A DNA stretch of 48,381 nt, from assembly GCA_030849805.1 (NCBI GenBank), contig JASANZ010002152.1, positions 7,095 to 55,475 on the forward strand, read 5' to 3'. Position numbers and translations under genes: made by a program. The notes under the pieces were generated by a model, which was not told the DNA's origin, made no database searches, and saw only the letters and a program-made list of their open reading frames with translations. Each line of letters starts with the position of its first letter. Position 1 is the first letter of the stretch. The stretch is from Sergeia podlipaevii (taxonomy: Eukaryota; Euglenozoa; Kinetoplastea; Trypanosomatida; Trypanosomatidae). This document shows, piece by piece, positions 37,448 to 46,527 of this stretch.

Positions 37448-37633
37448 TCAAATAGACATGCAAAAGTATTTAGGATGGTGGCATCGCTCTGGCTTTGCAT
37501 GAGGGGTAGAGCGTTTCTTCCCCATCATGCGTTTGCGAGGTCTCTCCCTATGTATATAAGGAAGTGACTGTGCCTTCACCGAATAGAAAACAGTAAAAAT
37601 AGATGCTTTTTTAAAGAGTGGCCTCAGCTTCAT
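37448..37633 (-). CDS. Candidate 61-residue basic protein
   Basis: This short frame is supported mainly by its upstream signal. CTCCCTCCCCCTTTCTCTG (a strong pyrimidine tract, 37649-37667) is followed by an A/T stretch and CAG, three bases before the ATG at 37633. That is one of the best splice acceptors in the window. The protein is strongly basic: MKLRPLFKKASIFTVF at the start, then RERPRKRMMGKKRS, and a CHHPKYFC end with a possible Cys/His cluster. The opening MKLR..xKK and the K/R-rich middle faintly recall mitochondrial ribosomal protein bL36m, but the usual zinc-binding Cys pair is not in place, so I do not assign it. It may be a small mitochondrial ribosomal or respiratory subunit, or chance. 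Confidence 0.5.
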   Translation of the reverse strand: MKLRPLFKKASIFTVFYSVKAQSLPYIHRERPRKRMMGKKRSTPHAKPERCHHPKYFCMSI

Positions 37634-38015
37634 ATTCTGAAAATAATAATCAGAGAAAGGGGGAGGGAGCGCCTTTTAGTTATAGGGGCGTAGCAGAAAG
37701 AAAGACTCTTTCGCAGAACTGAGTGTTCACAACAAAGTACTAAAATAAAAATAATAGAAATTTAGTGCGCCGGATCACATACTTTCTTCCACCAACTGCA
37801 TTGTCAAAGGAAGAAAAAAGAGGATACTTTCTTTCTTAGAACATTATTGTTTTCTTTCCATCCTCTCAAATAGTATATACCCAATAAAATCTGCCTTGCT
37901 CTCAATATATTTTTTTCATTACGCTTACTCCCCTTTCTGAAGAAAATCACTACGGGTGCTGCCTTTTGGTGAAAATGGTCGTCGTGTGAACAATTCAAAG
38001 AGAAAAAAAATGGCT
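37634..38015. other. Intergenic between two short candidate genes
   Basis: It holds the strong splice acceptor of the 61-residue gene (37637-37668) and AT-rich 3' UTR of the 72-residue gene. No further gene is seen. Confidence 0.5.
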
Positions 38016-38234
38016 CTATCTGCATTGGTTGTTGATCGCTTTTAAACGAGCTTTGACCATGTAAGGCGGCATCCTTTCTAAGCAGAGCAGCTCTCTTCTT
38101 TCAATGCGCCGACCATAAACCCCGCTTCGTATGCACCTCCTAGTGAGTATATCAATATCTTCACACTGATCTATCACTCCTTGGATTAGTAATAATAAGT
38201 AGCGCATTAGCCCACACTTTCTATCTTCGCCCAT
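38016..38234 (-). CDS. Candidate 72-residue helical protein
   Basis: A short frame from an ATG at 38234, between the DnaJ gene and the 61-residue candidate. The sequence is amphipathic and helical throughout (MRYLLLLIQGVIDQCEDIDI, then RCIRSGVYGRRIERRELLC, MPPYMVKARLKAINNQ) and carries four Cys in its first two thirds. Its composition resembles small mitochondrial assembly factors more than translated 3' UTR, which here is Lys/Phe-rich. Upstream, TTTCCTTTTCACATTTTTTCTTTC (about 38275-38300) and AG at 38269-38270 or 38262-38263 form a plausible splice acceptor with a leader of about 30 bases. No family is recognised. It could be a chance frame. Confidence 0.45.
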   Translation of the reverse strand: MGEDRKCGLMRYLLLLIQGVIDQCEDIDILTRRCIRSGVYGRRIERRELLCLERMPPYMVKARLKAINNQCR

Positions 38235-38428
38235 ATGAATCCGCCTTCAACCTTAAAGAGCCTGGATTCTTCATGAAAGAAAAAATGTGAAAAGGAAACT
38301 ATAGAAGCACCTTTCCAGCGCCATCGGATAGCATTTAACATGTGTGCGTGCAAGCACCACTTGCATACAAACCCTGTTACTCACCACACCGTTTCGCCCA
38401 CTCCAAATGTCTACAACAATATATATGC

Positions 38429-39619
38429 TTACTGCTGCGCGCAGGTGGCCTGCTGAGCGCCACGAGGGTGGTCATCATCCTCAGCGTACGGGCTGCCGGG
38501 GTCCACCTTGTTGAGGTCGATGTGACACAGTTGAAGGTTATGCACCTCGGAGTCCTCAGCAGGCTGCTCCTGCTTCGGGTAGCCAAGAACGCTGCGAAGC
38601 TGGGGAATAGCGGAAGTCTCGAGGCTCTTAGGAAAAAGAACGCGGAATTTGATTATAAGATCGCCACGCTCCATGCCACCAGTGTTGGGAACAGGCATAC
38701 CCTCACGACTCACGCTGTACATGTTCACGGGATCAATCACGTGGCCCCCAGGAAGGTTGATAGTGAGCTTGCGATTATCAAGCTGCACGACGTTGAAGGA
38801 GAAACCGGTGAGAGCCTCAGCGAGAGAGATGGTGCGCTCCATGATAAGGTGCTTGCCCTTGCGCTGAAACCGCTCACCCTTCTTCTCATCAAAGATAATA
38901 ATGATATCGCCCGACAGTTTCACGCCGGGAATCTGGTCACCTTCGCCGCGGAACGACACGCTATCGCCACGCTGGGTACCTTTCTCCACCACAACCTCAA
39001 AAATCTTCTTGTCCTTGATCGTCTGCTGGCCCTTGCATCCGTCGCACTTATCCTCGTCCTTGAGGGTGGTGCCCTTACCCTGGCAGGTAGGGCAGGCAAT
39101 CTGCATCTGCTGAATGAAACCTTGGCTGATTTGACGGGTGACCATGCGCACACCTCGGCCAGCGCAGTCTTTACACTTGATATCGGCGTTGGGGATCTTA
39201 GAGCCAGAGCCACTGCACTTGCCGCAGAGACGGTCGCGAGTGATAGAGAGCTTAATGGCTTTTCCGCAGTAGAAGGCCTCCAAAGAGATGGGAAGATTAT
39301 GCACAATGTCTTTGGGCTTGGGCTCGCCGCGAGGGCGGCCGCCGCCACCAAAGAAGTTGGCAAAGATATCACTGGGGTCAATGCCGCCCTCCATGCCAGC
39401 ACCCTGCTCACCAAACTGGTCATACATGCGGCGCTTCTCGGGGTCAGAGAGCACTTCATACGCGACAGACACCTCCTTGAACTTCTCCTGGGCATCCTCA
39501 TCGGTGTTCTTATCAGGATGGTACTTGAGCGCCAGCTTGCGGTACGCCCGCTTGATCTCGTCCTCGCTGGCGGTCGGTGACACACCGAGGGAATTGTAGT
39601 ACTTGGTCTCCTTCACCAT
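38429..39619 (-). CDS. Type I (DNAJA) Hsp40 co-chaperone with CaaX-like end
   Basis: A 396-residue J protein that would deliver clients to cytosolic Hsp70 and stimulate its ATPase. The N-terminal J domain contains the essential HPD ([16 protein letters not shown]). A Gly-rich linker (about 68-100) with [10 protein letters not shown] follows. The zinc-finger region (about 130-210) has the four expected CxxCxGxG-type repeats: [24 protein letters not shown] and CDGCKGQQ; the last is variant after the second Cys. Two beta-sandwich client domains and the dimer end complete it. The C-terminus CAQQ is a CaaX-type box like those of farnesylated DNAJA proteins, suggesting association with the ER or other membranes. 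The ATG at 39619 lies immediately after a CAG preceded by T-rich TTA repeats. All expected motifs are intact. Confidence 0.96.
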   Translation of the reverse strand: MVKETKYYNSLGVSPTASEDEIKRAYRKLALKYHPDKNTDEDAQEKFKEVSVAYEVLSDPEKRRMYDQFGEQGAGMEGGIDPSDIFANFFGGGGRPRGEPKPKDIVHNLPISLEAFYCGKAIKLSITRDRLCGKCSGSGSKIPNADIKCKDCAGRGVRMVTRQISQGFIQQMQIACPTCQGKGTTLKDEDKCDGCKGQQTIKDKKIFEVVVEKGTQRGDSVSFRGEGDQIPGVKLSGDIIIIFDEKKGERFQRKGKHLIMERTISLAEALTGFSFNVVQLDNRKLTINLPGGHVIDPVNMYSVSREGMPVPNTGGMERGDLIIKFRVLFPKSLETSAIPQLRSVLGYPKQEQPAEDSEVHNLQLCHIDLNKVDPGSPYAEDDDHPRGAQQATCAQQ

Positions 39620-40411
39620 CTGCAGTTAATAAAAAACAATAATAATAATAATAATAGTAATAGCAAAAACAATATAGTAATAAGAATAGGTAGTGTGTGA
39701 TTGCGGATGAATAGCTTGTTGTTGTTGCTTTCTTTTCCGCGGCTTTTGCAAAGCTTCTTGAACGTGTATAGAACAATTGTCAAAAAAAAAAGGAAGCAAA
39801 GAGAGTATATCATTGAAAAGGAAGAATGACTTTTGTGTCAGAAAAAAAAGGGAGAGCCGCTTCAAAAAAAAAAAAAAAAGATGCAGCAAGCATTATGCGG
39901 GTATGCTTCATGACTCAGTGCATTGTTCTTCGCTTCTCCGAAAACTGATCTTAAGGCTCTTATAGATAAAATGCGTTTTAATAATATGAACCACTTTTAC
40001 ACTGCTATGGCGCGTAGTTTGTAGATAACATAGATGTGAGGCGCAGATGGCAATGTTGCGTTAGCCTACAACGAAGTGATAAATGAGAGAAATGATTATG
40101 ATAAGGGTGATAGAAGTAGAGTACCGGCACTAAACTGAAAATCACACAAATATAAGGAACGCACCGTTTACCTATACGCGATATACGTGTATTGCTAGTG
40201 AATATAAAAGGATTCCATTCGTGCATCATAAGACTTTCTTCACCACGAACATGAGAAGTGTACTCCTCTTCGCGCCCCTCCCTCCTTCTTCTTTTCTCAA
40301 TGCATGACTCTTGCATCCATTTCTGCGTAAAGATAAAAACGCTATCACGGTGTCACCTCACATTTTTGACGCACGTTTTCCTGCTCCATCGCAAAGTTCG
40401 GTGCGCTGGCA
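39620..40411. other. Intergenic: TPR gene 3' UTR and DnaJ leader
   Basis: No supported gene. Next to the DnaJ start is an AAT triplet tract (about 39635-39655). A10 and A17 runs on the plus strand (about 39781 and 39864-39880) are T tracts in transcript sense. A 103-residue frame at 40005-40316 has no splice signal and His/Ser/Tyr-rich, non-protein-like composition. Confidence 0.5.
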
Positions 40412-41935
40412 CTAAAATGGGCTAAGCTTGCTCTTTATGGCGTTGTATTCCTTGTCAGAGGCACCACTTGCCTTGGTCAAGTTCAGTGACTCATCCACGA
40501 GCTTCTTCTCGCTCTCATTAAAAAAGAGCGTTAGATCTTCAATGCGATTCACCTTGCTCAGACCCTTTAGAAACTGTAGCGCAAGAGAGCCAGAAAACTG
40601 TTTGATGGAACGAAGCATGCCCACTAGCATCTCAGGCGACATGTTGCTACCAAAGAGAGCTGGAAGACCTGCAGGGTTCATGAGCTTCACGTAGTGGTTT
40701 CGTAGCTCGTCGTCCTTTTCGACCACTGGGAATACACGCTCAAACTCAGCAAACGTCTTTGGGGCTGTCAGAGATTCCTTCTGTGGCAATGTACGAGGCC
40801 GAGGAACCGGTGTGGGTGCGGGCATTACATCTTTCTTCTTTGGGGGTTCCTGCATGGGGTCCTTGTGCGTAGTGGTACCGTGCTTCTCCGTAGCAGTTGA
40901 AGCTTGCTTCGGTGCCTCTGAAAGAGGTGCACGCTGCTCAGTCGTAGGTGTTGCCGATGGCGCTGTCTTGACGACGACGGGCTTCACGTCTTCCTCTTCT
41001 TCCTCAATCACCTCCACTCGAGCATTCTGCTTGCGGCGCACATTCCTTGCTTGCTCTTGCTTCATCTCCTCTAGACGCGCCCGCTCTGCGTCCATTGTAC
41101 GCTCCCGCTCAAGCTCTTCCATTTGTGCACTAATGCGTGCGTCACGCAGCTTCTGCTCCCCCGGGGAGAGGACTTCTTCAGTGTTGGCGTCGTCACTTTT
41201 CGTGTGCGTAGCACCACTGCCTTTCGCGTTCTCCTGCTCCTCTTCCTCTTCATCATCATCATCAACCTCTTGGATGGCAATACGCTTCTTTGTAGGCGGT
41301 GCCGCTGTAGCTCTTGCACGCTCGACCTGAATCATTTTAGTCACTATTTCCTGCTCCGACAGGGCACTAGCGTCTCCAGGGGCGAGCGCCAGCACAGACT
41401 CGAGATCTAGTCTTGCCTCCTTCAGCTTTCCGAGGTTTTTCCGAGCCATAGCCCTTCGAAAGTACCCTTTAGCGTAGTTGCGATTCATCTGCACACAGGT
41501 GGTCGCATCCTCCTCAGCTTCCGCCCATTGCATCGTCTTCAGATAGCACATGGCACGGTTGCAGTAAAGAACATGGGTAGAAGCGCTATGAGGATCCACA
41601 TCAATGCCGGACGCGTACGCGTGAATTGCGTCGCTAATCTTTCCCAGGCGAAAGTACTCGTTTCCTTTCTCCTTTGCAATGTTGATTGGATCCTGCTCCG
41701 GCGGCAGCTGCTTCCCCTCCTTCCGAGCGGTTTCGCTCATAGCCTGCTTGATAGATGAGACAGTACCGCGAATAGGCGGCTCTACTGCAGTCACCGCAGC
41801 AGGCGACCGTTTGGAGCTTTTGCGAGACTCCTCCATCTTCTCCATCTGCTCCTCCCACTGCTCGAGCTCCTTCAGCTCGTCACGCAGGTCATCCGACTGC
41901 TGGCGAATAGCCTCCACTAGTCCACGTTGTTGCAT
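40412..41935 (-). CDS. TPR protein with RPAP3_C domain (RPAP3/SPAG1-like co-chaperone)
   Basis: A 507-residue protein. After a charged coiled-coil start (about 1-45), three TPR repeats occupy about 85-195: AKEKGNEYFRLGKISDAIHA, then VLYCNRAMCYLKTMQWAEAE and AKGYFRRAMARKNLGKLKEA. These form the carboxylate-clamp type of TPR that binds the EEVD tail of Hsp90/Hsp70. A long charged linker follows, with an acidic run (DDDDEEEEEQE) and a second one (EEEEEDVKP). The C-terminal 125 residues fit the RPAP3_C domain: APKTFAEFERVFPVV, LMNPAGLPALFGSNMSPEML, and FLKGLSKVNRIEDLTLFF. This architecture is that of RPAP3 (R2TP complex) and SPAG1, which assist RNA polymerase and axonemal dynein assembly. Which of these applies here is not decided by the sequence. 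The ATG at 41935 follows CCCCTCCCCCTTTTTTTT and an AG at 41959-41960. Confidence 0.87.
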   Translation of the reverse strand: MQQRGLVEAIRQQSDDLRDELKELEQWEEQMEKMEESRKSSKRSPAAVTAVEPPIRGTVSSIKQAMSETARKEGKQLPPEQDPINIAKEKGNEYFRLGKISDAIHAYASGIDVDPHSASTHVLYCNRAMCYLKTMQWAEAEEDATTCVQMNRNYAKGYFRRAMARKNLGKLKEARLDLESVLALAPGDASALSEQEIVTKMIQVERARATAAPPTKKRIAIQEVDDDDEEEEEQENAKGSGATHTKSDDANTEEVLSPGEQKLRDARISAQMEELERERTMDAERARLEEMKQEQARNVRRKQNARVEVIEEEEEDVKPVVVKTAPSATPTTEQRAPLSEAPKQASTATEKHGTTTHKDPMQEPPKKKDVMPAPTPVPRPRTLPQKESLTAPKTFAEFERVFPVVEKDDELRNHYVKLMNPAGLPALFGSNMSPEMLVGMLRSIKQFSGSLALQFLKGLSKVNRIEDLTLFFNESEKKLVDESLNLTKASGASDKEYNAIKSKLSPF

Positions 41936-42346
41936 GGCAGCGAATGAAAACAGGGACTCTACAATTTGGATTCAAAAAAAAGGGGGAGGGGTTTTGTCCG
42001 GCTCCTCAATATGTATTTGTTGTTGCTGTTGTTGTTGTGTTGCTTTGATTTTAAAAAAAGAAATGTATGAAGGAAGTATCATGAAGAAACGAGTTATATG
42101 AATACACAGCAGCAAAGAGAGAAAAAATGAGTTGAGGATTCTTTTGACAATGTCGATCAGTAGTAGTAGTAGTAGTAGCAGTAGAAATCTAACTCCATGG
42201 AGGCATAGTACCTTTTCTATGCTTTCTGTTCTATCCTCAAGCACAAACATACAAGTTTATCGCTGTCGTCTTAGCCGCTTGAATACTGCAAGGGACTTAT
42301 TCCTTCACCAGAGTCAGTGCAGTCAATCATGTCATCACTATTCACT
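41936..42346. other. Intergenic with triplet repeats
   Basis: No gene seen. A TTG/CTG-type triplet tract (about 42017-42040) and an AGT triplet tract (42158-42186) lie in the 3' UTR of the small membrane-protein gene. The TPR gene splice acceptor is at 41959-41990. Confidence 0.5.
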
Positions 42347-42679
42347 CTATAGGTATTCCCGCATCATGTATAAGATTAGAAAAGCGGGAACAAAGAAAGG
42401 TAATGGGATGCGCAGATAGTCACGGTCCAGGGCACTCAAGACGTTACTGCGCATGTAAACTACTATCTCGCAGGCCACAAAAATAATAGTGTGTAAAGAG
42501 CCCAAGAGAGTCATCCAGTCGCTGTCTAGAACAGTTAGGACCAAGGTGGCAAGCCATATACTAAAAAGGATAGTGGCAACGCGCTCCGTGTTCTTTAGTG
42601 TAAACACGTGAGAAAGAGTGTCGGCGGCCATAAACGTCGAGATGAACGTTAGCGCCATCATCAGTATGTAGTACAACAT
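42347..42679 (-). CDS. Small polytopic membrane protein, unknown function
   Basis: A 110-residue protein with four hydrophobic segments: about 3-22 (YYILMMALTFISTFMAADTL), 32-52 (RVATILFSIWLATLVLTVLD), 54-76 (DWMTLLGSLHTIIFVACEIV) and 92-106 (PLPFFVPAFLILYMM). Between segments three and four is a charged loop (MRSNVLSALDRDYLRI). There is no signal peptide apart from the first segment. I do not recognise the family. Size and topology would fit a small subunit or assembly factor of a membrane complex, or an ER/endosomal protein. The ATG at 42679 lies about 65 bases downstream of the first AG after an extraordinary CA repeat that follows the pyrimidine tract (42813-42848). Four regularly spaced membrane segments on the coding strand make chance unlikely. 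Confidence 0.72.
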   Translation of the reverse strand: MLYYILMMALTFISTFMAADTLSHVFTLKNTERVATILFSIWLATLVLTVLDSDWMTLLGSLHTIIFVACEIVVYMRSNVLSALDRDYLRIPLPFFVPAFLILYMMREYL

Positions 42680-42746
42680 CTGTCGCTTTCTATCACTGTC
42701 CCTTCTGTGAAAATCCTTCTTTGTAATAATGAAAATGCTTCTTTCT

Positions 42747-42810
<64 letters not shown>

Positions 42811-43077
42811 GAAAGGGGGAAAAAAAGCAGATAGAGAAAGAAAAGTGTGAAGCAATCACTGAATATCAGAGATCTTCTAGAATGGCGAGTATTGTAGATA
42901 GATATAACTGAAAATAAACACGTCGTCGCAAACAACATTGCAAAGAACATGTTACGTGCAGTGTTGAGGGCTTGATTTAACTTATTATGCAAAATGTAAA
43001 GATGGCTGGTGTGCGTGTGTGTGGCTTATGCCACTCCGTCTTCTCCTTATACACAACTCTGTTTCTCTGCGGCGTGC
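42680..43077. other. Intergenic: splice region with CA microsatellite
   Basis: Apart from the TG/CA repeat and its flanking pyrimidine tract, this is AT-rich 3' UTR of the 151-residue protein gene. No additional gene is seen. Confidence 0.5.
42749..42807. repeat. TG/CA microsatellite, about 29 copies
   Basis: An uninterrupted TG repeat on the plus strand, read as CA in transcript sense. It lies between a pyrimidine tract (42813-42848) and the first downstream AG (about 42745), inside the splice region of the 110-residue membrane protein gene. Confidence 0.95.
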
Positions 43078-43533
43078 TCACTCCTCCTTCAAATATTGGA
43101 ACGCCTTCTTTTCATCCGCCTTTGTCCACTTCTGATCACGATCAAATGCATCCTTTACTACGTTCATAATGCCAACAAAGGCTTTTCGGCGCTTGATATT
43201 GTCATCGTCTTTGGCATCCTGTTCTGCCTTTACATACGTAGAATAGAGACGCATGAAGTGCAACTGCTCTCCCTGGAGCCTGATATGCAGCCCAGTAACT
43301 ACGGTGACAACAACAACCCAAAACACGAACTGCACTTTCCTGCATTTCCGTTTGTATTCAATATCTACTTCCCGGAGAAGATACGGTGCCAGCTGTGGGT
43401 CGCGCCTCGCATATAAATCCAAATGCTTCATATAAGGGGAGCCTTTAGTCCTATGCTCCAGTATATTGAACCGTCTACTCATCAACAGTGCGCCGCTGGT
43501 GTGATGCACCGTCGGCTGCAGCACTCTGTTCAT
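43078..43533 (-). CDS. Single-pass membrane protein, unknown function
   Basis: A 151-residue protein. The first 65 residues are basic (SRRFNILEHRTKGSP, then YARRDPQLAPYLLREVDIEYKRKCRK). One membrane segment follows at about 68-84 (VQFVFWVVVVTVVTGLHI), then a charged C-terminal half with two helices (YSTYVKAEQDAKDDDNIKRR and a Lys/Asp-rich end). A basic N-terminus before a single hydrophobic segment fits a mitochondrial inner-membrane protein with its tail in the intermembrane space, but this is inference. I know no family for it. The ATG at 43533 is used. A good tract (TTTTTTCTCGTTTTCTTTTC, about 43632-43653) with AG at 43623-43624 gives a leader of about 90 bases. The second Met (MSRRF, about residue 18) is an alternative start. 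Confidence 0.75.
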   Translation of the reverse strand: MNRVLQPTVHHTSGALLMSRRFNILEHRTKGSPYMKHLDLYARRDPQLAPYLLREVDIEYKRKCRKVQFVFWVVVVTVVTGLHIRLQGEQLHFMRLYSTYVKAEQDAKDDDNIKRRKAFVGIMNVVKDAFDRDQKWTKADEKKAFQYLKEE

Positions 43534-44058
43534 CTGTTGCCTTGATAAAACTATTGAGTGACTGCAAGACCGCTTTGTGGGCTACTGTGCGCAAACAGGA
43601 AACGTGCCGTTAGACTTCCTTCCTGATTATTAACGAAAAGAAAACGAGAAAAAATGCAAAGAAAAAACTTGGCGAGCATCATGTGCGCATTGCAACAAAA
43701 GAGTCAACCCTACCTTGTATCGGAAGTAGTCCTATACTCATACTGCAGTGCATATCTAAATATGCATTGTCTACAACACACAGAGTGGAGCAAAACTGAG
43801 ACGCCGTCTTCTTCCAAGACATACACTCGCTGCTCTCATAATGTTTTATTCTTCTTCCTTCATACATTTATCTTTGTTTGTTGGTGTGCTGTTGTATTCA
43901 ATACTTCACTTACTCGAGGGAGTATTATTACCCCTTACGCTTTATGTCGCCACACTTCCATCAAGTAAATCCCCTTATGGTGTGCGACGTATGATAAAAT
44001 AATAATAAAAAAGTGATGGCGCCGCGCAAAGCTAATCAAAAATATGAAGAAAAGCAAC
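43534..44058. other. Intergenic: 3' UTR of the helical-repeat gene
   Basis: No gene seen. It holds the splice acceptor of the 151-residue gene (43623-43655). The rest is AT-rich without notable repeats. Confidence 0.5.
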
Positions 44059-45237
44059 TTACTCTTGCTTTCTTAGACGCTTCATGCCCTTCTTCGTCTG
44101 GGGTGCGTTGGAGCCGCGTAGCATCTTCAACTTCTCCATGATCGAGTTCTGAGTAGCAGTAGCTTTTGGCACGGTGGCGTTGGTAAAAAGCACAGTGGCA
44201 GCCTTCAACTTCTTTCCTTGAAAACCCCCCACCTTCTTATCCAATGCATCACTGTACAAAGACTTTTTTTCGATGCTTGACAACAAATGAAGAGGAGCTG
44301 TTTTGCGAGATGCAAGTTTATCATCTACATCTTCAGCAGTGCGAAACACCCGCTTCACGAGAGCAACACCTACCTTCTCATTGCTGCACCTGTCCAATGC
44401 AGTAGCAACAATCTTCATATACCCGGGTCCCTTGCAGAGGTCTGGCAGTATGGTCCACGTTGCTAAGCGCTCGGCAACGGTATCCACTACAGGCGAAGGA
44501 GCATCTGTCACTAATGCTAGCAGTATTTCCTCTCGCGGTCTCGTGTCGCCATCCTTTCTCATATTGTCTGCAAACGCATCACACACAAAGATGGAGCCAA
44601 TAACATGCAGCTCCTCATCCTTCCCGACAGCGGCTCCTTTGAGGATAATGGAGCAGCAGCTTTCAGCGGCAAACCTTGTTGCAGAGTCAAAGCTCGCCTT
44701 GCAGAATGCCTTCTTGACCTGCTGATCCTTCGCAACCTGTTTAGCAAAGGCGGTGTCAATTGTCATTAATCGACCAGCAGCAGGAAGAGAAAAGGAGGAG
44801 GAAAAGGTTGTAAAGCGGCTAACAGACTTAAATGCCTGGACAATCTTTTTGTACGCTTCATCACTGCAGTCTTCGCGATAGAGCAAGCGCTCCAAAAGAT
44901 TGCCTAGAGGCTTCTGTAACCGCTCCTCAGGCTGAGCCTTAAACGTCCACACAGTCTCATCAGCCTTGAGCAAGGCGGATGACACAAGCCCAACTGTGCG
45001 CTCCGTGCCATACTGAACAAGAGAAGTAAGGATCGCAATGCCATTATGATTGCCAAGCATCTTTGGAATAAATGAGAGCACTGCAGAGCAAAGCTTCTTT
45101 TGTGGGCCTCGAATAGTTGCCGTTGACAAAACATGCTCCACAGTCTTGGCTGACAAGGGAGAGAAGAGGCACTCATCCGCTGAGCTGTCAATTACCTCTT
45201 GCCATTTACTCACATCCAGTGGAAGTGATGCAGTCAT
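44059..45237 (-). CDS. Alpha-helical protein with basic tail, probably nucleolar; unknown
   Basis: A 392-residue, almost wholly helical protein built of units of about 40 residues that resemble ARM/HEAT or Pumilio-like repeats: KLCSAVLSFIPKMLGNHNGI, IAILTSLVQYGTERTVGLVS, IIVRSLL-like hydrophobic patterns, and MKIVATALDRCSNEKVGVAL. The last 50 residues are basic and Thr/Ala-rich, ending in LKMLRGSNAPQTKKGMKRLRKQE, which suits nucleolar localisation. The combination of helical repeats and a KKxMKRLRKQ tail is seen in ribosome-biogenesis factors such as Puf6-type proteins, but I do not see a convincing Pumilio signature and leave it unassigned. The ATG at 45237 is the first in frame. The nearest strong pyrimidine tract upstream is at about 45336-45350. 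Confidence 0.82.
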   Translation of the reverse strand: MTASLPLDVSKWQEVIDSSADECLFSPLSAKTVEHVLSTATIRGPQKKLCSAVLSFIPKMLGNHNGIAILTSLVQYGTERTVGLVSSALLKADETVWTFKAQPEERLQKPLGNLLERLLYREDCSDEAYKKIVQAFKSVSRFTTFSSSFSLPAAGRLMTIDTAFAKQVAKDQQVKKAFCKASFDSATRFAAESCCSIILKGAAVGKDEELHVIGSIFVCDAFADNMRKDGDTRPREEILLALVTDAPSPVVDTVAERLATWTILPDLCKGPGYMKIVATALDRCSNEKVGVALVKRVFRTAEDVDDKLASRKTAPLHLLSSIEKKSLYSDALDKKVGGFQGKKLKAATVLFTNATVPKATATQNSIMEKLKMLRGSNAPQTKKGMKRLRKQE

Positions 45238-45626
45238 CTGACTTTACAAGATAGCTGAGTTCTCGAGAATACAAATCGCCCTCACTTATATATTTTCCTT
45301 TAAGTACTTAATCCTTCAGATAATACTCATAGCAACAAAAAAAGAGAAAACGAAAGAGCATATAATTCTAGTGGCATTGGTGATCATACGATTGGGTTTT
45401 CCACACAACGGGGAGGCTAAAGTACCGCAGGACAACCTATTGTTTCATTGCTATTTGTGCATTTGCGTGTGTACCAAAGTATTTTATATTGTTGCTTTCT
45501 CTATTTGATTTTGTGTAGACCCTTACTTCCACTCAATACATATCTATGTGTATGTATATATCGGTGAAAAAAAAGATCAAACACACCAAAGCGCAACATT
45601 CTGACGTTTACGCCAAAAGAAAATCG
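45238..45626. other. Intergenic: SNARE gene 3' UTR and leader of the helical-repeat gene
   Basis: No gene seen. A CTCTTTTTTTG-type tract in transcript sense lies near 45336-45350. The rest is AT-rich. Confidence 0.5.
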
Positions 45627-46289
45627 CTAACATTGCTTGAAGTTGACGCCGCACACTGAAAAGGCAATAACAAGTCCTATGACAGCTAGCAAAACGATAG
45701 CGCCAATAACAATTTTAACGTGATGTGCCCGTAAAGTACTCCTTAAGGACATGGAGTTTGCGTTAAAGCCTTGTGCCTCATCACGAAGCATTTCGGTTCG
45801 ATCGCAAAGATTGTCAATTCGCTGCCCTCGATCAACTATGTTATCTAGATTTTCAAGCATGACAAGTCTTGTTGTATTCAGTTGTTCCTTGATTTTGCTG
45901 ATTGTGTCAGACTCGGGGTTTTCGTTAAACTGCTTGGCTATCCTTGATAATGTGCTAGAAAAGGCACGGCATTTTGAGGAAACAAGATCTGCAACTCTGG
46001 GATAATGATCAACGCTCCCAGTCAGTTGCGTCTTAAATTGATCTCGCACCTGCGAAAGAAATGCATAAATAACTCTATTTTCGTACGTAATATCCGAGAT
46101 GCACCCATATACAATCTCATTTTCAACCAAAAAATGGTAAATGTGACTCTCATACTGGTAGCTAACTTTCGTATCGTGTCGAGGTATTTTGCTGAGCATT
46201 CCATTAATTACTGAAGCCATTTGATTTGAGAGACGATCTTCAACTAAAATAGACCTTTGAAAGGCCACAAAAGCACTCAAAATGAGCAT
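45627..46289 (-). CDS. VAMP7: VAMP7-like longin R-SNARE
   Basis: A 220-residue tail-anchored R-SNARE that would fuse vesicles in the late endosome/lysosome or contractile-vacuole route. The N-terminal longin domain (about 1-110) starts LILSAFVAFQRSILVEDRL and contains YQYESHIYHFLVENEIVYGC, the pattern of VAMP7 (YSHGNYLFHYICQDRIVYLC). The SNARE helix (about 125-185) carries the zero-layer Arg in LDNIVDRGQRIDNLCD. The C-terminal anchor is IVIGAIVLLAVIGLVIAFSV followed by a short lumenal tail with two Cys. The frame upstream opens with a GTG, so the ATG at 46289 is used; it also gives the family-typical first residues. An AG at 46322-46323 after a T9 tract gives a leader of about 32 bases. It is visibly more AT-rich than genes further left. 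Confidence 0.93.
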   Translation of the reverse strand: MLILSAFVAFQRSILVEDRLSNQMASVINGMLSKIPRHDTKVSYQYESHIYHFLVENEIVYGCISDITYENRVIYAFLSQVRDQFKTQLTGSVDHYPRVADLVSSKCRAFSSTLSRIAKQFNENPESDTISKIKEQLNTTRLVMLENLDNIVDRGQRIDNLCDRTEMLRDEAQGFNANSMSLRSTLRAHHVKIVIGAIVLLAVIGLVIAFSVCGVNFKQC

Positions 46290-46527
46290 TTTTGAGAAAG
46301 TTACACTCACTTTCGTTGATACTAATCAATATAATTTAAAACCAAAAAAAAACGACTAAAAAATGAAAGCAAGCACAATTTAAAAAAAAATGATATTTAG
46401 CAATAGATTTTATACGCACATTCACAGCCATCATTGCGTCATTTTTTTTTTTTGCGTCGTGGTTGTAAACTCGAAAAAGAAAGTATTCGTAAATGCTAGA
46501 ATAACAGTACAATTCATTCTGTGCAAT

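Noticed and set aside
38342..39580. A 412-codon plus-strand frame opposite the DnaJ gene
   Set aside because: It is the exact antisense of the zinc-finger and J domains, with no splice signal on that strand. The DnaJ gene explains the conservation and the open frame.
40005..40316. Minus-strand 103-codon frame between the DnaJ and TPR genes
   Set aside because: No pyrimidine tract with AG upstream, and His/Tyr/Ser-heavy composition typical of translated UTR.
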